From Paenibacillus sophorae (GTDB lineage: Bacteria; Bacillota; Bacilli; Paenibacillales; Paenibacillaceae), in NCBI RefSeq assembly GCF_018966525.1, contig NZ_CP076607.1, forward strand, positions 2,108,001 through 2,172,000: a stretch of 64,000 bases of DNA, given 5' to 3'. The translations under genes were made by a program, and so were the position numbers. Positions 44,189 to 53,269 of the stretch are shown here, one piece after another. Under the pieces are notes generated by a model. It saw only the letters and a program-made list of their open reading frames with translations. It was not told where the DNA came from and made no database searches. How positions within the stretch are numbered: the stretch's first letter is position 1; every line of letters starts with the position of its first letter.

Positions 44189-46060
44189 ATGAAGATCGTC
44201 CTGGCCACATTGAACGCCAAGTATATTCACACCTCGTTGGCCATCCGTCTGCTCAAGGCTTACAGTCAGCATGAATTCGACATTCAGCTGGCGGAGTATA
44301 CGATCAAGGACCCGGTGATGAACATCGTATCCGACCTGTTTCAGAAAGCGCCGGACGTAATCGGGTTCTCGTGCTACATCTGGAACATCGAGGAGACGGT
44401 CAAGCTGATCGGCATCCTGAAGAAAATCATGCCGGGCGTAACGATAGTTCTTGGGGGACCGGAAGTGTCCTATGAGCCGCTGTACTGGATGAACCGCGAA
44501 CCGGGTATTGATTTCATCGTCTGCGGCGACGGGGAAGAGACGTTCCATCACCTGCTGCAGGAGCTGCGGGACGGTCGTAAGTTCCATTTTGTATACGGGG
44601 CGTCTTATCGCAAGGGAGAAGAAATAATCGTGAACCCTCCGCGTCCGAAGAGCGACCTGAACACGCTGCCCACGCCGCACCGTTTTCCGGAGGATCTGCC
44701 GGATTTAGGCAAAAGAATCACCTATTTTGAAACAAGCCGGGGCTGCCCGTTCAACTGCCAGTTCTGTCTGTCCAGCATTGAGGTGGGCGTCCGGTATTAC
44801 GATATTGAGCGGGTCAAAGCGGATTTGCTGTATTTGATTGAGAATGGAGCAAAAACGATCAAGTTTCTGGACCGCACCTTCAACATCAACCGCGAGTACG
44901 CGCTGGAAATGTTCCGGTTTCTGATTGACAATCATGGCGGCTGCGTCTTCCAGTTTGAGATTACCGCCGACATCATGCGTCCCGAGGTGCTGGATTTTCT
45001 CGCGCAGAATGCGCCTCCCGGCATTTTCCGGTTTGAGATCGGGGTGCAGTCCACCAATGACGAGACGAATGAGCTGGTCAAGCGGCGCCAGAACTTTGCC
45101 AAGCTGTCCCGCACGGTGATGAAAATCAAGGAGAGCGGCAATATCGACCAGCATCTCGATCTGATTGCGGGCCTGCCGATGGAGGATTACGCGACTTTCC
45201 GCAAGACCTTCAACGACGTGTTCGCCATGGAGCCGGAGGAGCTTCAGCTCGGCTTTCTCAAAATGCTGCGCGGCACCGGACTGCGCGCCCAGGCAGCCAA
45301 GTACGACTATGTCTACATGGAGCATGCGCCATATGAAATTTTGAGCAGCCATGTGATGCCGTTCTCGGACATCGTACGGCTGAAGCGGCTTGAAGATGTG
45401 CTGGAAAAATATTGGAACAGTCACCGGCTGGACCATACGGTCAAGTATTTGATGCGCCATATTTTTGAGTCCCCTTTCGACTTCTTCCAGGAGTTCGGCG
45501 ATTACTGGGAAGTCCGGGGCTGGCAAAAGATCGGGCATCAATTGGAGGATCTGTTCACCCGGCTGAACGAATTTCTGCTTGAGCGCGGCACGCCGCAGAT
45601 GGTGATTATAACGGGCCTCATGAAGCTCGATTATTTCCTCGGCCACAAGTACAAGCCGCGCAAAGTGTGGTGGGAGCCGGTGCTTGGCAAAAATGAATGG
45701 GGACGCTATATCCGGGAGATTGCCGAGCGGCCTGGGCTTCTTGGCGACCCTTGCGCTTTGGCGGCTGTGTCCGGCGAAACGGCAGGAAAATTGACTGCGG
45801 AAGCGCCAGCGGCGGAAATCAGTGAACGGGATTTGCAAAAATACGCGGCGCTGGAGATTTTGCCGTTTCCGCTGACTAAGGCGCTGGCTTCCATCAGCGG
45901 TCTGAAGGCAGGAGCAAGCGGCGGCGGAGACACGGAATCACCGGGCGCCGGAATGCTGCCGCAGGACGCCGGAAGTACCCTCTTGCTTGTGCTGTACCAG
46001 CAGGATGAGAGTCAGAAGCCCAGAGTTTATGACCTGCCGGTTCAGCGGGTTCTCCAGTAG
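44189..46060 (+). CDS. B12-binding domain radical SAM protein (DUF4080 type)
   Basis: A 623-residue enzyme with an N-terminal cobalamin-binding Rossmann domain (about 1-140, TIVLGGPEVSYEP, FIVCGDGEETF), a radical SAM TIM barrel (about 170-390) and a C-terminal DUF4080 domain. The cluster motif is SRGCPFNCQFCLSS near 188-200 (CxxxCxxC). The sequence lacks the B12 DxHxxG motif in the first domain, as is common in this subgroup. The reaction is unknown; relatives methylate or rearrange unactivated carbons, or modify tRNA. It starts 15 bp after recQ, so the two may be cotranscribed. A low-complexity Gly/Ala/Ser stretch near 570-590 precedes the end. Confidence 0.88.
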   Translation: MKIVLATLNAKYIHTSLAIRLLKAYSQHEFDIQLAEYTIKDPVMNIVSDLFQKAPDVIGFSCYIWNIEETVKLIGILKKIMPGVTIVLGGPEVSYEPLYWMNREPGIDFIVCGDGEETFHHLLQELRDGRKFHFVYGASYRKGEEIIVNPPRPKSDLNTLPTPHRFPEDLPDLGKRITYFETSRGCPFNCQFCLSSIEVGVRYYDIERVKADLLYLIENGAKTIKFLDRTFNINREYALEMFRFLIDNHGGCVFQFEITADIMRPEVLDFLAQNAPPGIFRFEIGVQSTNDETNELVKRRQNFAKLSRTVMKIKESGNIDQHLDLIAGLPMEDYATFRKTFNDVFAMEPEELQLGFLKMLRGTGLRAQAAKYDYVYMEHAPYEILSSHVMPFSDIVRLKRLEDVLEKYWNSHRLDHTVKYLMRHIFESPFDFFQEFGDYWEVRGWQKIGHQLEDLFTRLNEFLLERGTPQMVIITGLMKLDYFLGHKYKPRKVWWEPVLGKNEWGRYIREIAERPGLLGDPCALAAVSGETAGKLTAEAPAAEISERDLQKYAALEILPFPLTKALASISGLKAGASGGGDTESPGAGMLPQDAGSTLLLVLYQQDESQKPRVYDLPVQRVLQ

Positions 46061-46123
46061 GCAGAGGGCGTCAGCTTTAGAGCATTCGAACTTCTTCAGT
46101 GGAGGGAACCATAAGGAGGCTTC

Positions 46124-46500
46124 ATGCCGATGAGCAGTACGGTTCGACTGGTTGAATATGAGGATAAGTACAAGGAAAGCCTGCTTGCGTTCTTCCTTCC
46201 GAAGGAGCGGAGGAGTTCACGGGAATGCCCGCCGATACGCTGGAACCGGCCTTGCAAGACGTTAACCGGCATGCGGTGGTTGTTGTGGACGGCGACAAAG
46301 CCGTGGGTTTTTTTGTACTGCATGGCTGGGAAGGAATTGTCGTGAACGAACGGAATATTCCGGCGGAGCGGCTCTATTTATCGGCGGGCTTCCGGGACAA
46401 CGGTCTGCGGCGGATCGGAACGATAGGGCCGCAGAAAATACTGCAATACCCGCTGCCCGGTGCGGATAACGTTGTCCATGCCCACAAAGTCACGCGGGGA
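46124..46500 (+). pseudogene. GNAT acetyltransferase, decayed
   Basis: AAGGAGG and ATG 46124 or 46130 open a GNAT-like reading frame (STVRLVEYEDKYKESLLAFF). At about 46203 the frame breaks: adding one G restores PKEAEEFTGMPADTLEPAL. The second part continues to HGWEGI and then joins directly to ERNIPAERLYLSAGFRDNG, so the acetyl-CoA-binding motif between them is missing, an in-frame internal loss. The frame has no stop after the usual GNAT end (IGPQKILQYPL) and runs on into the following nucleotidyltransferase gene. With a frameshift, an internal deletion and a lost stop it cannot make a working enzyme. Confidence 0.75.
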
Positions 46501-46509
46501 GGAATAGCG

Positions 46510-47097
46510 ATGAACGAAACGCAGGAGTTGCGGAACCGGCTGACCGGCATTTTTGAACGGAGCGGTTGGTTGGGATATTTGTTCGAACGAGCGGGAAGCC
46601 TCAGTCCGTATCCGTATTATATCGGTGCGGGCTGCCTGGTGCAGACGGTCTGGAACGAGCTTACGGGCAGGCCGCCGATGTACGGGATCTCGGATATCGA
46701 TATCGTATACTTCGATGACGGCGACCTCGGTTACGAGGCGGAGAACGAGGTGGTGGAGCAGGGAAAGCGTCTTTTCGCGGAGCTTCCCTTTCCTGTCGAC
46801 ATCAAGAATCAGGCCCGCGTTCACCTGTGGTATCCCGGCCGGTTCGGCGTCCCTCTTTCGCCTTACGCTACTTTGGAGGCGGCGATCGGCACTTGGCCGA
46901 CAACAGCTTCATCACTTGGCGTTCGGAAGGAGCCGGACGGAAGCTGGCGGATCTACGCGCCTTTCGGCCTGGAAGACTTGTTCCGGCTGATCGTCAGACC
47001 GAACAAGACGCTGGTTACGGAAAGCGCGTATTACGCCAAGGCGGAGAAGTGGAAGAGCAGATGGCCGGAGCTTGCCGTGATTCCGTGGGAGGCCTAA
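46510..47097 (+). CDS. Nucleotidyltransferase family protein (NTP_transf_6/DUF925)
   Basis: A 195-residue protein. YYIGAGCLVQTVWNELTGRPP near residue 35 and GISDIDIVYFDDGDLGYEAE near 60 give the GS/D-x-D nucleotidyltransferase signature. PVDIKNQARVHLWYPGRFG near 97, TWPTTASSLGVRKEPDG near 133 and the ending FGLEDLFRLIVRPNKT are conserved in this uncharacterised family. ATG 46510 is supported by GGGGAGGA and by the family start, although the frame is open upstream into the decayed GNAT. Substrate unknown. Confidence 0.85.
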   Translation: MNETQELRNRLTGIFERSGWLGYLFERAGSLSPYPYYIGAGCLVQTVWNELTGRPPMYGISDIDIVYFDDGDLGYEAENEVVEQGKRLFAELPFPVDIKNQARVHLWYPGRFGVPLSPYATLEAAIGTWPTTASSLGVRKEPDGSWRIYAPFGLEDLFRLIVRPNKTLVTESAYYAKAEKWKSRWPELAVIPWEA

Positions 47098-47100
47098 AGT

Positions 47101-47955
47101 CTAAATGCGCTTTTTGGCGGCAGCCAGCAGGTGCGGACTCATTCCCAGCAGGCTTTTCTGCTCTTCAACGATGGAACTGATCCTCAGCAGCGCCGCACGG
47201 CTTTCCGGGTTGCCCCATTTTTCCGCCAAAGCGGGCACGATCCAGACCGGCCCCTCTACAGCGGCGGTGCTTAGGTGATAGAATCCGGATTCTTCGATTT
47301 CTTCCTTCAATTCATTCGGCAGATGAAAAAATGCTCTTGCAATGAAATTTGGATATTCCTCGGGCCGGATATGCTGGCCGTCCGCAAGTTCGCGTTCGAT
47401 CATCGACATAAAATGCTGTTCCTCAAGAATATCGTTCTTTTGTCCGTAAACGGACAGACCCCAGAGAGTGGACCCGAACCTTGAAATGGCGGCGGCCAGC
47501 AGCGTTCCGCCCGGTTTGAGCAGTCTGAACGCTTCTTCTAGAGCATCCAAACGTTCGTCTCTCTCAGTCAGGTGATACAGCGGTCCCATCAGCAGAATAA
47601 GGTCGGCGCTTCCGCCGCTCCGTGCGATTCTCCGCCCGTCCGCGGTCTCGATCCGGTGTACCGGGGCTATGCCGCCCGATGATTGAAGAGCAATGGCGTA
47701 CTCCACGGCAGCGGGGGATAGGTCGAACAGATGAACCTCATGCCCCAATTCGGCAAGCCATCTCGAATAGGCCCCGGCTCCGCCGCCGATATCGTAGATC
47801 ACCATAGGCCGGTCGGACAAGTAACGGGAGATGATCTGTTTGCTCCGCTCCCATTCAATGGCGCCGATCCCCGACTGAAGCCGTTTGATTTCCGGTCCCG
47901 CGTTGTAATAATCCAGAATCTGCCGCAGGTCGTCTCTTTTATCGTCCACGTTCAT
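47101..47955 (-). CDS. Class I SAM-dependent methyltransferase
   Basis: A 284-residue methyltransferase. Motif I is VIYDIGGGAGAYSRWLAELG near residue 52, the acidic motif II HLFDLSPAAVEYA near 75, DLILLMGPLYHLTERDERL near 118 and FRLLKPGGTLLAAAISRFG near 143. It belongs to the same broad group as the broken methyltransferase at 48471-49253 but is intact and on the other strand. Substrate unknown. GGGAGGG precedes ATG 47955. The convergent nucleotidyltransferase stop is only three bases away. Confidence 0.88.
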   Translation of the reverse strand: MNVDDKRDDLRQILDYYNAGPEIKRLQSGIGAIEWERSKQIISRYLSDRPMVIYDIGGGAGAYSRWLAELGHEVHLFDLSPAAVEYAIALQSSGGIAPVHRIETADGRRIARSGGSADLILLMGPLYHLTERDERLDALEEAFRLLKPGGTLLAAAISRFGSTLWGLSVYGQKNDILEEQHFMSMIERELADGQHIRPEEYPNFIARAFFHLPNELKEEIEESGFYHLSTAAVEGPVWIVPALAEKWGNPESRAALLRISSIVEEQKSLLGMSPHLLAAAKKRI

Positions 47956-48130
47956 CCCTCCCTGTTATAAGGGGGAGTATACCTTGTGTTGCCTGTTTCT
48001 GGATGTGACATATTTTGAAGCTGTAAAGTTGTTCCAAAAGGTGGTAAACTGTGTTCAACTCGAACGAGACATTGAGCGCGGCGCTTGATACTGAGCGGAT
48101 TAAGCCGCAGGAGCAAGGGGGAATTGTGGG

Positions 48131-48385
48131 ATGAAGTGGCTAGAAATGAGACAGTTGTTTCCCAACCAGTTTGTTTTGTTTTCCGTCCTTGAATTTCATC
48201 AGGAGGGTACCAGAAGATTTATAGATGAGGTTGAGCCGATCCGCGCGGTTGCAGACGAAGACGCCCGTACGGAATTTGATCAAGCCGGACCCGGAAAACT
48301 GGTCTATCATACATCCAGTAAGGTATGCATTATCCGTATCCGCAGGAGAAAGCGCAGCAGAGTGAGACGTAAAAAAACAAAATAA
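48131..48385 (+). CDS. Small conserved hypothetical protein
   Basis: An 84-residue protein, MKWLEMRQLFPNQFVLFSVLEFH, with a middle segment VEPIRAVADEDA and a hydrophobic LVYHTSSKVCIIRIRRRKRS near the end. The pattern is that of a small Bacillota family found beside diverse genes and of unknown function. The C-terminus is strongly basic (Arg/Lys run), possibly from altered sequence at the end. AAGGGGG lies upstream of ATG 48131. Confidence 0.65.
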   Translation: MKWLEMRQLFPNQFVLFSVLEFHQEGTRRFIDEVEPIRAVADEDARTEFDQAGPGKLVYHTSSKVCIIRIRRRKRSRVRRKKTK

Positions 48386-48412
48386 GCCAATCTGCCAAAG
48401 GGTTGGCTATTG
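48385..48412 (+). terminator. Weak terminator after the small hypothetical gene
   Basis: AGCCAA (48385-48390) pairs with TTGGCT (48403-48408); the tail is only partly T-rich. Confidence 0.35.
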
Positions 48413-48470
48413 CCATTAAAGCAGCCAGGGTATACGTGCGTTGAAGTTTTTTTCCAGGGGAGGAAGTTTT

Positions 48471-49253
48471 GTGGAATCGGTAATACGCTACTATGACGGC
48501 TATGATGAAGCATCCAGACTGACGACGGATAATGCCAGAAAGCTTGAGTTTATACGCATGTCTTGGACAAATACATATCGGCAGAGCATAAAATACTAGA
48601 CCTTGGCGCTGGAACGGGGATTTATTCTTTTTATTATGCGGATAAAGGGAGTTCGATCATCTCGACTGATCTTACTCCGAAGCATGTTGAGATTATACAA
48701 AGCAAGATCGAGAGCGGCGGCTATACGGATATGACCGCTGAAGCAGCGGATGCGACGGATCTCTCCGGGTTTGAGCCGGGCAGCTTTGACGCCGTTTTTT
48801 GTTTGGGGCCGATGTATCATCTCAGGGAACGGGCGGACCAGCGCAAATGTATAAGCGAATGCTTGAGAGTGCTCAAGCCTGGCGGGATTTTGGCGGTTGC
48901 TTATATTAACAAGTTTTTTATGTTCCCATATCTGGTGAAGGGTGACTCCCGTTTCCTAACCAGTCGGTGGATGGCGAAATTTCTGGAAGAGGGCAGAATC
49001 AGCTCGGCGGATGAGGACTGTTTTTGGACATATGCGTATTTTCATACACCCGAAGAAATCGAGCAGTTGCTGGGTGATCATGGGGCGGATAAGCTGGAAC
49101 ATGCGGCAACGGACGGTATAGGCGTAATTATGAGGGACACTGTTAACGGGTTTAGCGAGGAACAGTTCGACTCATCAATATCATCTAAAAACATGCTCCG
49201 AGCCGTCCATTCTTGGCATCAGCAATCACGGTCTGTTTGTGGGACGGAAATAG
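48471..49253 (+). pseudogene. Class I SAM-dependent methyltransferase with two frameshifts
   Basis: GTG 48471 follows GGGGAGGAAG and encodes VESVIRYYDGYDEASRLTTDNARKL in one frame. Near 48553 the protein jumps one frame to THVLDKYISAEHKILDLGAGTGIYSF, which carries motif I, then CLGPMYHLRERADQ and CLRVLKPGGILAVAY. Near 49174 it jumps again: QYHLKTCSEPSILGISNHGLFVGRK follows in a third frame and stops at 49251-49253, a typical family end. Restoring one base at the first and two at the second site rebuilds a normal 260-residue protein. Unless these are sequencing errors, no functional enzyme is made; a shorter ORF starts at TTG 48563. Confidence 0.8.
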
Positions 49254-49278
49254 CAGCAAATTTTAGGGCAATCGTAGA

Positions 49279-49322
49279 AAAAGACAGGTCTTTCGTCAAC
49301 GCAGACGAGGCCTGTCTTTGTG
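49279..49322. terminator. Bidirectional terminator
   Basis: AAAGACAGG pairs with CCTGTCTTT, with TCGTC/GACGA nested inside, between the convergent methyltransferase and hydrolase genes. Confidence 0.8.
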
Positions 49323-49343
49323 TTTTCATACGGATATTCCCCG

Positions 49344-50297
49344 CTACGTCCGAAGCAGATCTTGTCCGGGGGGAAGATGGCGGACCAGCCAATCGAGCAG
49401 ATCGTCTGTAACCAGATCGTGGTTCTTTTCATTCAGCATTTCATGCCGGCCTTCCGGATACAGCCGCACCTCCAGATCGCTTACGCCGAACTTTCGGTAC
49501 AGCTCTGCGAGCCGAAGGATCCCTTGGCCGTTCATACCGACCGGGTCCTTCTCGCCGGAGAACAAATATACCGGCTTGTCCTTACATAGAGAATCCAGCA
49601 CGGCTCCGGTATGGATATCCTGCAGCAGCCGGAAGAAATCCCGGAAGAAACGGGTCGTGCAAATCGCCCCGCAGTACGGATCATCTATAAACCGGTCGAC
49701 CTCCTCGGGGTCGCTGCTCAGCCAATCGAAGGCCGTGCGGGAAGGGGAGAATGAACGGTTGTAGGGGCCAAAGACGATGCCGTTCAGCAGCACGCTGCGA
49801 TGCCGCTCCCCCATCAGCTTCAGTTGGGCCTTTGCAAGCGTCTCTCCCAGCCGCAGCATCCCGCGGGGGCCGTTGCTTCCACTTAAAATATAGCCCGCAT
49901 ATCCTTCGCTCCCGGGCGTGCACATCAGCTTCTGCGTCAGAAAAGAACCCATGCTGTGCCCGAGCAGAAATACGGGAACTCCCGGATGTCTGCCCGATGC
50001 GATGGCGGCAATCTGAAGAAGGTTGCGGCGCATCCAATAGAAGCCATCGGATCCGGCATCACCAAGCAAATCGATTCTTCCCGCGGTTCTGCCGTGTCCC
50101 CTGTGGTCTCCCGCATACACCGCGTAGCCCGCGGCGTTCAACCGGCCTGCCAAGCGGGCATATCTGGCGGCCGTCTCGCACATGCCATGCGAGATTTGAA
50201 GGATACCCCGGACGGGGCCTTCGGCCTCCGGCAGCCATTCGTACACATGAATGGGGACTCCGAGAGGATCGGTCATCGTAAAGGAATGTTCCGTCAC
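49344..50297 (-). CDS. Alpha/beta hydrolase, monoacylglycerol-lipase-like
   Basis: A 317-residue serine hydrolase. The oxyanion region is QISHGMCETAARY near 34, GDHRGHGRTAG near 64, the nucleophile elbow LLGHSMGSFL near 112 (Ser in GHSMG), the acid Asp in FSGEKDPVG near 250 and the catalytic His in EGRHEMLNE near 283. The layout matches lysophospholipase/monoglyceride lipase (hydrolase 4) enzymes that cleave acyl esters in the cytoplasm. It starts at GTG 50297 behind AGGAGG. Confidence 0.9.
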   Translation of the reverse strand: MTEHSFTMTDPLGVPIHVYEWLPEAEGPVRGILQISHGMCETAARYARLAGRLNAAGYAVYAGDHRGHGRTAGRIDLLGDAGSDGFYWMRRNLLQIAAIASGRHPGVPVFLLGHSMGSFLTQKLMCTPGSEGYAGYILSGSNGPRGMLRLGETLAKAQLKLMGERHRSVLLNGIVFGPYNRSFSPSRTAFDWLSSDPEEVDRFIDDPYCGAICTTRFFRDFFRLLQDIHTGAVLDSLCKDKPVYLFSGEKDPVGMNGQGILRLAELYRKFGVSDLEVRLYPEGRHEMLNEKNHDLVTDDLLDWLVRHLPPGQDLLRT

Positions 50298-50386
50298 CAG
50301 TTTTTCCTCCTAATAACAAGCGGCAGGGCAGAGCGAAGATGCTTCATTTTCCAAACCGGAAGCGTCGTATATAGGCCCAATAAGGC

Positions 50387-51355
50387 TTAAGGCAAATACG
50401 AGCGGAGCAAGGTAGCCTGCCCTTCTATGGTATAAGTGCCCAGATTAGCCGGGAGCAGATAGCACTCACCCGCCGAATACGGCTGGGAGCCGCCTTCCCA
50501 AATCAGGTGCCCGCTTCCTTCGCAAATAACCAGTACAGTAAAGCTCTCCGGGTTGGTTACAAGGCTCCAATTGCCGCTTACAATGCCTTTTTCCACGATA
50601 AAATATGGCGATTCCGCCAGCTGCAGCCATTCTCCAGGTACGGCGCTATCCGTCTTCATGGAAGTTGCGCCTGCGCCTTCGTAAGCAGTCACGTTCAGCG
50701 AATCCTCGATATGCAGCTCGCGCGGCTTGCCGTCAAGGCCGGGCCGGTCGTAATCATAAATCCGGTATGTCGTGTCCGAGTTCTGCTGGATCTCCGCTAC
50801 GACCACGCCCGCGCACAGAGCATGCACCGTACCGGCTGGAATATAGAATGTATCCCCTGCCAAGACCGGCACTTCCTGAAGAAGATCCATAACCGTTCCG
50901 TTTTCCAGCGCTTGGCGCAGACTTTCGCGGTTCACGCCTTCCTTGAGGCCGTAGATGATTTTGGCGTCCGGCTTGGCGTCAAGAACGTACCACATTTCAG
51001 TCTTACCTAATTCGCCTTTGGGCAGCCGCTCATAGTCGTCGGTGGGATGAACCTGAACGGACAGGTTGTCGTTGCAATCCAGGAGCTTTATCAATAGAGG
51101 GAATCTTCCACCGTGCTCGGAATAGCCTTTGCTGCCGAACCATTCACGTCCGTAGGCTTCGCGGATCTGGTCCAGGCCCTGTCCCGCGAGCTCGCCGTTT
51201 ACGACGGACGAGGTTCCGTTTGGGTGGTCGGCGATCATCCAGCCTTCGCCGATATGGCCTTCAGGGAGGCCGAGGCCAAACTTCTCAAGGGCTCTTCCGC
51301 CCCAGACGCGTTCTTTGAATTCCGGTTGAAATTTTAAAGGATAAGGCAGTGTCAT
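50387..51355 (-). CDS. manA: Mannose-6-phosphate isomerase, class I
   Basis: Zinc enzyme interconverting mannose-6-phosphate and fructose-6-phosphate, 322 residues, the short Bacillota type. RVWGGRALEKFG at residue 16, the zinc ligands in LSVQVHPTDDYE near 97 and KTEMWYVLDAKP near 117, and PAGTVHALCAG near 173 are present; the C-terminal cupin-like domain contains the EIQQNSDTTYRIYDY block near 188. GGAGAGGACG precedes ATG 51355. Monocistronic. Confidence 0.93.
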   Translation of the reverse strand: MTLPYPLKFQPEFKERVWGGRALEKFGLGLPEGHIGEGWMIADHPNGTSSVVNGELAGQGLDQIREAYGREWFGSKGYSEHGGRFPLLIKLLDCNDNLSVQVHPTDDYERLPKGELGKTEMWYVLDAKPDAKIIYGLKEGVNRESLRQALENGTVMDLLQEVPVLAGDTFYIPAGTVHALCAGVVVAEIQQNSDTTYRIYDYDRPGLDGKPRELHIEDSLNVTAYEGAGATSMKTDSAVPGEWLQLAESPYFIVEKGIVSGNWSLVTNPESFTVLVICEGSGHLIWEGGSQPYSAGECYLLPANLGTYTIEGQATLLRSYLP

Positions 51356-51391
51356 AGATCCATCGTCCTCTCCAAATCAGATTTAGTTATC

Positions 51392-51991
51392 TTAACCTTT
51401 CTTTTTCTCAAGCGCGATAACATAGGGAGCCGTTCTGCGTTGAAGCTGGCGGTACACGATGGCACTGGCCGTTTGCTGCGGAACGGCGGACGCCCAGGCT
51501 TCAACCGCTTCCGCTTCCAGCCCGCCACCGGGATGTCCGGGGTACAGGACCGCTGTTACAATCCCTCCGGGCCGGAGAAGTTCAAGGGAGACCCCGAGCG
51601 CGGCAACCGAACTGTCCGGCAAAGTAATCACGCTCTTGTCCGCGTCGTCCGATGGGAGATAGCCGAAGTTGAACATGATCGCCCCGACGCTGCCGCGCCA
51701 CGAAGGGGGCAGTACGTCAGCCATCTCGGCATGGCTCTTCAATAGAAGAGTCGAAGGAGCAAGGGCGTCCCCTCCTTCGTCCTCCCTGGCGCGGCGCAGG
51801 CGCTCCCCGGCAAGCGTCAAAGCCTCGGGCTGAATGTCGAAGCCGTAGACCTCGCCTTTTGGCCCCGCCTTCTTTGCAAGGAACAAGGTGTCCGCGCCGG
51901 TTCCCACCGTGGCATCCACGGCGCGCTCGCCCGGGGAAAGGCGCTCTTCTACCATTTTATGGGCGAAGCTCAGCACGGATAGAAAGCCCAT
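51392..51991 (-). CDS. mnmM: tRNA 5-aminomethyl-2-thiouridine methyltransferase MnmM (YtqB)
   Basis: A 199-residue SAM-dependent methyltransferase beginning MGFLSVLSFAHKMVEERLSPGERAVDATVGTGADTLFLA, where motif I is DATVGTGAD near 28-36. FDIQPEAL near 51 and IMFNFGYLPSDDADKSVITLP near 100 are typical of YtqB. In Bacillus, YtqB (MnmM) methylates nm5(s2)U34 of tRNA, the last step towards mnm5s2U. The ATG shares its A with the TGA stop of the upstream radical SAM gene, so the pair is translationally coupled. The frame open to 52069 is inside that gene. Confidence 0.9.
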   Translation of the reverse strand: MGFLSVLSFAHKMVEERLSPGERAVDATVGTGADTLFLAKKAGPKGEVYGFDIQPEALTLAGERLRRAREDEGGDALAPSTLLLKSHAEMADVLPPSWRGSVGAIMFNFGYLPSDDADKSVITLPDSSVAALGVSLELLRPGGIVTAVLYPGHPGGGLEAEAVEAWASAVPQQTASAIVYRQLQRRTAPYVIALEKKKG

Positions 51992-52947
51992 CAGCGTTTT
52001 CTCCAATACTTGCCCTGCCAGGTATCTCTGCGCTTCAGCTCGTCGTCGATCGCATTGAGCACTTCCCATTTCTTAAGGCTCCACATCGGACCGATCAGCA
52101 GATCGCGGGGGGCGTCCCCGGTCAGACGGTGTACGATCATTTCCGGAGGCAGCATTTCCAATGAATCGGCGATGAGCTTTACATATTCATCCTGCTCCAG
52201 AAAACGAAGCAGTCCGGCTTCATACTGCTTAACCATCGGCGTCTTCCGCATCAGGTGCAGAAGATGGATTTTGATCCCCTGCACATCCATCTGCGATACG
52301 GCTGACACCGTCTCCAGCATCATTTCGTGCGTTTCCTGCGGAAGACCGTGAATAATGTGCGTGCAGACCCGGATGCCCCGGCTGCGCAGCTTTTCGACAG
52401 CCTCGCGATAGCACTCCGTATCATGCGCCCGGTTAATGAGGTGTGAGGTGGACTCGTGAATCGTCTGCAAGCCCATTTCAATCCATAGATAAGTACGTTC
52501 GTTCAATTCCGCCAGATAATCGACAACATCATCCGGAAGGCAGTCGGGACGGGTGGCGATGGACAATCCGACAACGCCTGGCTGTTCCAGAATGACCTCG
52601 TAGTACTCCCGCAGCTCTTCAACCGGCGCATACGTATTAGTATATGCCTGGAAATAACCGATGTACTTGGCGTTCGGCCATTTCAGATGCTGGCGGTCGC
52701 GGACGCTTCCGAACTGGGTGACCAGATCGTCGCGTCGGCTTCCGGCGTAATCGCCCGAGCCGCGTGCGCTGCAGAAGGTGCAGCCTCCTTTGGCAATTGA
52801 GCCGTCGCGGTTGGGACAGGTGAAGCCGGCGTCCAGCATGACTTTGAACACTTTATCGCCAAACTGTTCGCGCATTTCGTAGTTCCAGGTATGAAATCGT
52901 TTATCTCCCCACAGCGAGGCTGTGGAAGGGGCTTCTAGTATAGTCAT
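51991..52947 (-). CDS. mnmL: Radical SAM protein MnmL (YtqA, TIGR01212 family)
   Basis: A 318-residue radical SAM enzyme with Elp3-like cluster spacing: TCPNRDGSIAKGGCTFCSARG near residues 40-60 supplies the three cysteines. YFQAYTNTYAPVEELREYY near 100, SIATRPDCLPDDVVDYL near 130 and HIIHGLPQETHEMM near 195 are diagnostic of YtqA. In Bacillus YtqA (MnmL) converts cmnm5U to nm5U at wobble position 34 of tRNA, the substrate of MnmM encoded next. ATG 52947 has AAAGGAGAC upstream. Confidence 0.9.
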   Translation of the reverse strand: MTILEAPSTASLWGDKRFHTWNYEMREQFGDKVFKVMLDAGFTCPNRDGSIAKGGCTFCSARGSGDYAGSRRDDLVTQFGSVRDRQHLKWPNAKYIGYFQAYTNTYAPVEELREYYEVILEQPGVVGLSIATRPDCLPDDVVDYLAELNERTYLWIEMGLQTIHESTSHLINRAHDTECYREAVEKLRSRGIRVCTHIIHGLPQETHEMMLETVSAVSQMDVQGIKIHLLHLMRKTPMVKQYEAGLLRFLEQDEYVKLIADSLEMLPPEMIVHRLTGDAPRDLLIGPMWSLKKWEVLNAIDDELKRRDTWQGKYWRKR

Positions 52948-53144
52948 GGATGTCTCCTTTAATTGCAAGTAATGATTTACCCGAATCCATTGTATCAAAA
53001 AAAGGGAGCGAGCGTAACAGGACATGGCGCTCAGGCAATCTGACCAAAACATCGGCGGATTCACAGGGTTGTAATCGCTTCGCCGCATGCTAATGATAAC
53101 TCATACTTATTTTAAAAATGGGTCTTCAGCAGGAGGAAATTCAC

Positions 53145-53200
53145 TTGAAATTACTTACACATCATGTTATATTTTGAGTGTAAAAATGATTATCGTCATC
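53145..53200 (+). promoter_or_regulatory. Promoter with Fur-type box
   Basis: TTGAAA (53145-53150), 17 bp, TATATT (53168-53173). At 53182-53200, over the expected start, AAAAATGATTATCGTCATC matches the Fur consensus at 15 of 19 positions, suggesting iron repression of the small gene at 53270. Confidence 0.6.
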
Positions 53201-53269
53201 AGTATGAAAGAAGGAATTCATAATCCCCTGTCGCCGTGGTCCATACAATTAACCGTGAGGTGATCGAAC

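Noticed and set aside
42617..44680. 687-codon open frame on the minus strand opposite recQ and the radical SAM gene
   Set aside because: It is an antisense shadow: composition is Arg/His/Leu-rich with no recognisable domain, it ends inside conserved recQ motifs, and both + strand genes are certain.
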